NCBI RefSeq assembly: GCF_000502875.1
Contig: NZ_AYWX01000006.1
Coordinates: forward strand, 198,472-262,471
Direction: 5' to 3'
Length of the DNA stretch: 64,000 nucleotides
From: Mesorhizobium sp. L2C084A000
GTDB taxonomy: Bacteria; Pseudomonadota; Alphaproteobacteria; Rhizobiales; Rhizobiaceae
The notes beneath the pieces are model-generated. The model was not told where the DNA came from. It saw nothing but the letters and a program-made list of their open reading frames with translations, and made no database searches. Of the stretch, positions 58,680 through 64,000 are shown one piece after another (the stretch's first letter is position 1; every line of letters begins with the position of its first letter). A program made the translations under genes and the position numbers.

Positions 58680-58689
58680 GACTGCAAGC

Positions 58690-59391
58690 TTATTTCCGAA
58701 TGAAGGTAAGATAGGCCGGCCGCCGGCCCTCACGAATGGCCTTGACCTCGTAACGGGTGCCCGGCCAGCCTTCATAGGGCCGGTGCCAGTCCGCCGCCTC
58801 GCAAGCCTGCCATGCGAACGCGCCATGCGCGCGGCAATGCAGCAGGGTCCAGTTGACATAGGTGTCGATGTCGGACGCAAAGCGGAATTTTGAACCAGGC
58901 TTCAGCACACGCGCGAACCGCTCGAGATTGACCGGGCTGACGAAGCGCCGCTTCCAGTGTTTCTTCTTCGGCCAGGGATCGGGATAGAGCAGATCGATGC
59001 CGTCGAGCGAGGCTTGCGGCAGCCAGTCGAGCAGCCTTGTGGCGTCGTCGTCATAAACCCGCAAATTGCCGAGCGGTTTCTCGCGCACCGCCATCATCAT
59101 CTTGGCCATGCCGTTGACGAAGGGCTCGACGCCGATAAAGCCGATCGCTGGGGCCTCGGTCGCACGATGCAGGAGATGCTCGCCACCGCCGAAGCCAATC
59201 TCGAGGCGAACCGCGCGGACATCCGTCTCAAACAAAGCGCTGAGATCAGCCGGCGGCTCGGCCGCCAGATCGAGCCGATATGTGCCGAAGCCGCTTTCCA
59301 GCGCGGCCGCCTGCTGCGGGCGCATGGTCTTGCCGCGCCGGCGACCGAAAAAGGCTTCGGTCGCGCGGCTTGGTCTGTCCTTCGGATCCAT
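58690..59391 (-). CDS. trmB: tRNA (guanine-N7-)-methyltransferase TrmB
   Basis: Encodes 233 residues. The SAM site [15 protein letters not shown], the [13 protein letters not shown] stretch and the catalytic-region motif [19 protein letters not shown] are all present. It makes m7G46 in tRNA. It starts 24 bases after metK on the same strand. Confidence 0.94.
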   Translation of the reverse strand: MDPKDRPSRATEAFFGRRRGKTMRPQQAAALESGFGTYRLDLAAEPPADLSALFETDVRAVRLEIGFGGGEHLLHRATEAPAIGFIGVEPFVNGMAKMMMAVREKPLGNLRVYDDDATRLLDWLPQASLDGIDLLYPDPWPKKKHWKRRFVSPVNLERFARVLKPGSKFRFASDIDTYVNWTLLHCRAHGAFAWQACEAADWHRPYEGWPGTRYEVKAIREGRRPAYLTFIRK

Positions 59392-59414
59392 GGCGGGACT
59401 TTGCGGTGCCGCTG

Positions 59415-60680
59415 TCAGGCGGCGACCGCGTCCTTGAGTGCCTTGGCGAGATCGGTCTTTTCCCAGGAGAAAGACCCATCACGGCCGGCCTTGCGGCCGA
59501 AATGGCCGTAGGACGACGTCTTGGCGTAGATCGGTTTGTTGAGATCGAGGTGACGGCGGATGCCCGACGGCGACAGATCCATCACCGTGCGCAACGCGTC
59601 CTCGAGCTTTGCCTCGTCGACCTTGCCGGTACCGTGCAAGTCGACATAGACCGACAGCGGCTGAGCAACGCCGATGGCGTAGGAAAGCTGGATGGTGCAG
59701 CGGTCGGCGAGTTTCGCCGCCACGACGTTCTTGGCCAGGTAGCGCGCCGCATAGGCCGCCGAACGATCCACCTTGGTGGTGTCCTTGCCGGAGAAGGCGC
59801 CGCCGCCATGGGGTGCGGCACCACCATAGGTGTCGACGATGATCTTGCGGCCGGTCAGTCCGGCATCGCCGTCCGGCCCGCCAATGACGAACTTGCCGGT
59901 CGGATTGATGTACCACATGCAATCGTCGGCGATCTTGAGGTCGCCCAGCGCCTCTCGGATATAGGGTTCGACGACCTTGCGGACCTTCTTCGAATCCCAG
60001 CTCGCATCGAGATGCTGTGTGGACAGCACGATCTGCGTCGCCTCGGCGGCCTTGCCGTCGACATAGCGAACGGTGACTTGGCTCTTGGCATCCGGCCCGA
60101 GCTTGCCGGCTTCACCGCTGCCTTCGTGACGGGCGGCAGCCAGCAGTTCGAGGATCTTGTGGCTGTAGTAGATCGGCGCCGGCATCAGATCCGGCGTCTC
60201 GCGACAGGCGTAACCGAACATGATGCCCTGGTCGCCGGCACCCTCTTCGCCCTGACGGTCGGAGGCATTGTCGACGCCCTGGCCGATGTCAGGCGACTGG
60301 CCGTGCAGCAGAACCTCGATCTTCGCCGTTTTCCAATGAAAGCCGGCCTGCTCGTAGCCGATTTCGCGGATCGCCTTGCGGGCGACCGATTTGAACTTGG
60401 CCGGATTGACGACCGAATGCCCGGCGGCATCCTTGAGAATATTGCCGGCCTTGTCCCGCTTGAGCAACGTGTCGGGAACACGCACTTCGCCGGCGATCAC
60501 GACACGGTTGGTGGTGGCCAGCGTCTCGCAGGCGACACGGACTTTCCACGGGTCCATGCCGGTCTTCTTGGCTTCGCGATACACCAGATCGACGATCTCG
60601 TCGGAAATCCGGTCACAGACTTTGTCGGGATGGCCCTCGGCAACGGATTCCGAGGTAAAGAAGTAGTTCTGCCGCGTCAC
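59415..60680 (-). CDS. metK: S-adenosylmethionine synthetase
   Basis: Encodes 421 residues. The ATP/methionine-binding motifs [27 protein letters not shown] and [23 protein letters not shown] are intact. It makes SAM from ATP and methionine, which serves trmB next to it. The start is GTG at 60680 with GAGGGGA upstream. A hairpin with a T run sits just before the ribosome site. The protein is longer than E. coli MetK (384), as is common in rhizobia. Confidence 0.95.
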   Translation of the reverse strand: MTRQNYFFTSESVAEGHPDKVCDRISDEIVDLVYREAKKTGMDPWKVRVACETLATTNRVVIAGEVRVPDTLLKRDKAGNILKDAAGHSVVNPAKFKSVARKAIREIGYEQAGFHWKTAKIEVLLHGQSPDIGQGVDNASDRQGEEGAGDQGIMFGYACRETPDLMPAPIYYSHKILELLAAARHEGSGEAGKLGPDAKSQVTVRYVDGKAAEATQIVLSTQHLDASWDSKKVRKVVEPYIREALGDLKIADDCMWYINPTGKFVIGGPDGDAGLTGRKIIVDTYGGAAPHGGGAFSGKDTTKVDRSAAYAARYLAKNVVAAKLADRCTIQLSYAIGVAQPLSVYVDLHGTGKVDEAKLEDALRTVMDLSPSGIRRHLDLNKPIYAKTSSYGHFGRKAGRDGSFSWEKTDLAKALKDAVAA

Positions 60681-60695
60681 GGGTGTCCCCTCTTG

Positions 60696-60719
60696 AAAAA
60701 CGATCGGCAGGCTGCCGAT
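60696..60719 (-). terminator. Terminator-like hairpin in the metK leader
   Basis: On the minus strand ATCGGCA pairs with TGCCGAT around three bases, followed by CGTTTTTC. It ends 15 bases before the metK start codon, so any transcript that starts upstream must pass it. I do not see a known SAM riboswitch in the 168-base gap. Confidence 0.55.
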
Positions 60720-60848
60720 TTTGGCGCGCCACGTGTTAGCGGGGCGAAGCGCCGCTCGTCAAGCGGTGCTTCGGTTCTGGCATGATGTCGATGCAGTTAT
60801 CTTGTGCCACCGGCGGCAAGACGCCGCCAGTCCTGGCGTGATTGCCGA

Positions 60849-61268
60849 TCAGTCGGGATCGTCGGTGGAGAGGGACTTGACCAGGTCTATGATCCTGCGG
60901 CGCACCTTGGCGTCCGCGATCTTGACAAAGGCCCGGTTGAGCTGGAGTCCTTCGGGACTGCCGCAGAATTCGACGGCGAAAGCCATCGACGCGTCCTCGG
61001 CAAATCCGCGGCCCGCCACGGGCTCCTGGCCGGGCGCATCCTCGAAAAAGAAGGCGACAGGCACGCCGAGTATGGACGCTATCGCCTGCAATCGGCTGGC
61101 GCCGACGCGGTTGGTGCCTTTTTCATATTTCTGAATCTGTTGAAATGTGATGCCGAGGTTTTCTCCCAGCTTTTCCTGGCTCATTCCCAGCATGTTGCGG
61201 CGAAGCCGGATGCGACTGCCAACATGGATGTCGATCGGATTCGGTTTCTTCTTGTTGTCTTCTGTCAT
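60849..61268 (-). CDS. praR: XRE-family regulator, PraR-like
   Basis: Encodes 139 residues. The helix-turn-helix is VGSRIRLRRNMLGMSQEKLGENLGITFQQIQKYEKGTNRVGASRLQAIASIL (about 17-68). A short C-terminal domain ends with RRRIIDLVKSL. Position between lnt and metK and the sequence fit PraR of rhizobia, a repressor of quorum-sensing and attachment genes; the name is from memory of that family. GGCGAGGAAAAA lies just before the ATG, directly after a GCCGAA-TTCGGC hairpin (61278-61293). Confidence 0.7.
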   Translation of the reverse strand: MTEDNKKKPNPIDIHVGSRIRLRRNMLGMSQEKLGENLGITFQQIQKYEKGTNRVGASRLQAIASILGVPVAFFFEDAPGQEPVAGRGFAEDASMAFAVEFCGSPEGLQLNRAFVKIADAKVRRRIIDLVKSLSTDDPD

Positions 61269-61310
61269 TTTTTCCTCGCCGAATTTTTTCGGCTTTCTCT
61301 ATTTTTTTCC

Positions 61311-61361
61311 TGCCCAAACAAAGCCGGAGGCAACTGCCCCAACAGAACGATCCACCGGCTT
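61311..61361 (-). terminator. Hairpin between lnt and praR, probable lnt terminator
   Basis: AAGCCGG (61321-61327) pairs with CCGGCTT (61355-61361); the 27-base loop can pair further (GGGGCA with a TGCCTC-like stretch). On the minus strand TTTGTTTGGGC follows. The weak T run makes it a partial terminator or a leader structure of praR. Confidence 0.4.
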
Positions 61362-61409
61362 CGAGAAATTTTCAGGCACTTACAGTATGAGTTTCTAATG
61401 TGTGGGCTG

Positions 61410-63002
61410 TCAATTCACCCGTAGCCTTTGCCTTACGTTCAACAGCGCTGCCCCAACGGCAAACAGCAACATGATCAGCATTCCGTTAATGCGCCGTTGG
61501 CCGGGAGATATGAGCGCCTGTCCGGAAATCGGTATGTGGGCGTCGATGGCGCCGCGTGCGTCGATCGCAAGCGCATCGACGATGCGCCCACGCGGATCGA
61601 CGACGGCCGAGATGCCGTTGTTGGCAGCACGCACCAATGGCAATCCATTTTCCACCGCACGGATCTGGGCCTGCCTGAAATGCTGATACGGACCCGGCGT
61701 GTCGCCGAACCACGCATCGTTGGTAACGTTCACAATAAGCTGCGCTGACGCAGCGTCAACTGCCACAAGATCGGGAAAGATCACCTCATAACAGATAAAT
61801 GGCAGCGCACGGATGCCATCGGGCAGCGTGATGGCGTGGCGCTCATTGCCGGCCGCGAAACTCATCGGCCCGGCAACCAGTTGCTCGATGCCGAAACGCT
61901 GGAGCAGATCGGCGAAAGGCAGGTATTCGCCGAACGGCACCAGGTGAACCTTGTCGACGGCGTCAGCGATTTCACCCTTGTCGTCGATCGCCACCACGGA
62001 GTTGTAGTAACGGCTGTCGGCATTCGCGGCCGAACCGCCTTCCTCGCGAACGACGCCGGCAATCAGCATCTGGCCGGGTCCGAGCATGTCCCCCAGCGCC
62101 GTCAATGCGTCCGGACGCTCGGTGAAGAGGAACGGCACCGAGGTTTCGGGCCACAAGATCAGTTGCGGCTTTTGATGGCCTGGGTCCGGCGCCTTGGCCG
62201 AGAGCCCCATCAGGACCGCGAAGATGCGGTCGCGCACCGAGGCATCCCATTTTTCCGACAGGTCAACGGCCGGCTGGACGATGCGGACATCCAGGCTGCG
62301 TGAAGCTGGCGGTTCGGGAGCGGCAAGCCTGACATAGCCGAAGCCGACATGGGCGGCGGCGAGCACGACAAACAGTGCCGCGCCGAGGCGCAGATGCCGA
62401 CGTGCCGCCAGCAGTGCCGGCAATGCGAAGACGAACACCGCGAGCGCGTTCATGCCGATCATGCCCGTCACCGAGACGCTCTGCATCAGCAGCGGCACGG
62501 GCATGGCCGCGTAGCCGACGGCATTCCAGGGAAAACCGGTGAACAGGCAATCGCGCAGCCATTCCGCCAGGCCGAAGCCGAAGGCAAGGGCGGCGATGCG
62601 GCCAATGTCGTTGCTCCACAGCAGCCGGGCAACGATTGCCGCAAAGCCGTAGAAAAAGGCGAGCATGAAAGGAATGCCGACCACCGCGAAGGGAAGCGCC
62701 CAGGCAAAACTGTCGGCCTCGACCAGCAGCGCCGAGCCGATCCACCAGAGGCCGGCGAGGAAATAGCCGAAACCGAACCACCAACCGACGGCGAAAGCCG
62801 GCCGCAGGCGCTGGAACAGGCTGCCGGAAGCTTCGCCGGTGGCGCCGTCGAGCAGCCAGACCAGCAGCGGAAACGAGACGAAACAGGCGGCGAAGAAATC
62901 GTAAGGCGCCTGCCCAAGCACGGCAAAAGCGCCTGCGAGAAACGCCACGAGCGCACGCCGCCAACCCCAAAGCAGAATTATCCGGCCGGTGAGGCGCTCC
63001 AT
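61410..63002 (-). CDS. lnt: Apolipoprotein N-acyltransferase
   Basis: Encodes 530 residues: about seven N-terminal membrane helices, a periplasmic nitrilase-like domain with the Glu (LWPETSVPF), Lys ([14 protein letters not shown]) and Cys ([10 protein letters not shown]) triad, and a last C-terminal helix. Lnt adds the third acyl chain to lipoproteins such as TadD and CpaD in this window. The ATG at 63002 follows GGAAGTATGC; the frame stays open to 63089 without support. The neighbouring CorC-like gene upstream is a common partner. Confidence 0.94.
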   Translation of the reverse strand: MERLTGRIILLWGWRRALVAFLAGAFAVLGQAPYDFFAACFVSFPLLVWLLDGATGEASGSLFQRLRPAFAVGWWFGFGYFLAGLWWIGSALLVEADSFAWALPFAVVGIPFMLAFFYGFAAIVARLLWSNDIGRIAALAFGFGLAEWLRDCLFTGFPWNAVGYAAMPVPLLMQSVSVTGMIGMNALAVFVFALPALLAARRHLRLGAALFVVLAAAHVGFGYVRLAAPEPPASRSLDVRIVQPAVDLSEKWDASVRDRIFAVLMGLSAKAPDPGHQKPQLILWPETSVPFLFTERPDALTALGDMLGPGQMLIAGVVREEGGSAANADSRYYNSVVAIDDKGEIADAVDKVHLVPFGEYLPFADLLQRFGIEQLVAGPMSFAAGNERHAITLPDGIRALPFICYEVIFPDLVAVDAASAQLIVNVTNDAWFGDTPGPYQHFRQAQIRAVENGLPLVRAANNGISAVVDPRGRIVDALAIDARGAIDAHIPISGQALISPGQRRINGMLIMLLFAVGAALLNVRQRLRVN

Positions 63003-63104
63003 GCATACTTCCGAGTCGCGAATCAGGACACAAGATTTAACAGGCTGCGCTCCGCGCTCCAAACGGCGGATGGGCTGGCTGAGATGCACAGCTTCGGCCC
63101 TGCC

Positions 63105-63574
63105 CTACCGGTGCCAACCCTCGATTTGGACGCCGCCCAGCCGCTCGGCCTCCTCGCGCGGAACCGAACGGATGGTCTGCGTGAAGGTCCAGACATGGCC
63201 TTCGGGGTCGCGTGCACGATACTGGCGCTCGCCGTAGAACTGATCCGCCGGCTCCTGGATTATATCAGCGTCGACCGCCCGCGCCTGCTCGCAATGCGCA
63301 TCCAGGCCGCGCTTCAGCCTGACATAGATCGACTGCGTGTTCTTGCCCAAGACCGAAGCCGGGCTGGCAACATAATCGCTCCATTCGGAATCTACGATGA
63401 TGTAGCTGTCGCCGAATCGCATCTCTGCATGGACGAGTTTCCCTCGGCATCGCTGACCACCATGCTGCGCGCGAAGCCTAAGGCTGCTTCCAGCCAGTCC
63501 AGCGCGGCACGAGGGTCCTTATAGAAAACACCGGACCCCAGACTTGGATGCTTGAAGGGGTCCTCGACCGCCAT
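63105..63574 (-). pseudogene. VOC/glyoxalase-family protein broken by a frameshift
   Basis: The start MAVEDPFKHPSLGSGVFYKDPRAALDWLEAALGFARSMVVSDAEGN is in one frame (63574 down to about 63440). The rest, HAEMRFGDSYIIVDSEWSDYVAS...RARDPEGHVWTFTQ, is in another. One base deleted near 63437, after GAGGGAAA, explains the shift; adding one C restores a normal VOC (PhnB/glyoxalase-like) protein of about 156 residues. It is either a recent pseudogene or a sequencing error. It lies between lnt and the CorC-like gene. Confidence 0.8.
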
Positions 63575-63591
63575 CCCTAAGCGCCTGGATT

Positions 63592-63713
63592 CTGGTTTTG
63601 CCGCATGATGTTCATTCGAAAAGTCTGCAACTTTTCGGCATCATGCTTAAGCCCTGGTTTTGCCGCATGATGTTCATCCAAAAAGTCTGCAACTTTTCGG
63701 CATCATGCTTACG
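63592..63713. repeat. Tandem pair of family A palindromic repeats
   Basis: Two copies with a 62-base period (63592-63651 and 63654-63713), each with GCATGATG at one end and CATCATGC at the other around AAAAGTCTGCAACTTTT. They differ at only a few positions. They fill the gap between the VOC gene and the CorC-like gene and touch its stop. Confidence 0.85.
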
Positions 63714-64000
63714 CCTGTTCGGTGCGCGCGGTGGCGCGCCGGCGGCGCTCACCCTTCTGGCTCTGCACGATGCGCACGCGCTTGACGCGGCGCGGATCGG
63801 CGTCGAGGACGTGGAACTCGAAGCCGGGTATGGCCTGCACCACCTCGCCGCGGGCCGGAACACGGCCAAGCGTGTTGAAAATCATGCCGCCGATCGTGTC
63901 GACATATTCGCCATGTTCACCGGCGGCGAAATCCCCGCCGATCATCTTGGCGACGTCGTCGATCTCGGCCTTGCCGTCGACGATGAACACGCCGTCGCCG
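63709..64000 (-). CDS. CorC/HlyC-type transporter-associated protein, C-terminal part (partial)
   Basis: About 97 C-terminal residues are present; the rest lies beyond the window. GDGVFIVDGKAEIDDVAKMIGGDF, EYVDTIGGMIFNTLGRVPARGEVVQAIPGFEFHVLDADPRRVKRVRI matches the CorC/HlyC C-terminal domain that follows two CBS domains. A basic tail (RRRRATART) follows. The cytosolic YbeX-type proteins with this domain are often next to lnt, as here. The frame runs off the window end, so the ATG at 63990 is not the real start. Confidence 0.85.
   Translation of the reverse strand, partial: GDGVFIVDGKAEIDDVAKMIGGDFAAGEHGEYVDTIGGMIFNTLGRVPARGEVVQAIPGFEFHVLDADPRRVKRVRIVQSQKGERRRRATARTEQA

Noticed and set aside
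60681-60848. SAM riboswitch before metK
   Set aside because: I could not find the conserved core of SAM-II or other SAM classes; only simple hairpins are visible.
63592-63713. CRISPR array
   Set aside because: Only two copies, palindromic, with no unique spacers and no cas genes.

Overview
The window looks like chromosomal core sequence of an alphaproteobacterium of the order Hyphomicrobiales, most likely Mesorhizobium or a close relative. The evidence is the gene order rpsT-dnaA-dnaN-recF-moeB, an irr gene divergent from fabA-fabB-fabI, a rhizobial PraR-like regulator between lnt and metK, a complete flp/cpa/tad pilus locus, high GC with strong third-position bias, and several copies of short two-palindrome intergenic elements of the kind described in rhizobia (RIME-like). 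I see no phage, insertion sequence, CRISPR array, tRNA or rRNA gene.

Layout. 1-7.4 kb: the end of an unknown gene, a palindromic repeat, a short Hsp70-like protein, and a LysR regulator divergent from a three-gene membrane molybdoenzyme that best fits the cytoplasmic sulfite dehydrogenase SoeABC. 7.4-13.4 kb: a DNA-repair pair (phosphoesterase PdeM plus an Lhr-like helicase), an NlpC/P60 hydrolase, a MarR regulator and an M17 aminopeptidase. 13.4-26.6 kb: a tight-adherence (Tad) pilus island in three transcription units: tadD (+); flp-cpaA-B-C-D-E-F-tadB-tadC (-); and a small secretin-N-domain protein with two TadE-type pseudopilins (+), followed by a PhnD-like periplasmic binding protein (-). 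26.6-36.7 kb: deoB-mutM, an enoyl-CoA hydratase, rpsT, then dnaA, dnaN, recF, moeB and an acetyltransferase; the 0.85 kb in front of dnaA carries DnaA-box-like, CtrA-like and GANTC sites. 36.8-40.8 kb: D-glycerate dehydrogenase, an SH3 protein, and a LysR regulator divergent from an AhpD-like/DUF302 gene pair. 40.8-47 kb: irr, fabA-fabB-fabI, a GGDEF-EAL protein with a degenerate GGDEF site, and an RsmC-like methyltransferase. 47-58.2 kb: the translation/transcription operon rimP-nusA-ylxR-infB-rbfA-truB, then corA, rpsO and pnp. 58.5-64 kb: a 55-residue protein, trmB, metK, praR, lnt, a frameshifted VOC gene, tandem repeats and the end of a CorC/HlyC-type protein.

Most of the content is housekeeping. 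The items most worth a second look are regulatory: terminator-like hairpins in the leaders of rpsT, metK and rimP-nusA, an RNase III-type stem-loop just before pnp, CtrA-like boxes in front of the pilus transcription units and dnaA, and a perfect inverted repeat between the second LysR gene and its divergent target. I did not find a convincing undescribed multi-gene system. The least understood groupings are the secretin-N-domain protein plus PhnD-like protein beside the pseudopilins, and the LysR/AhpD-like/DUF302 unit.
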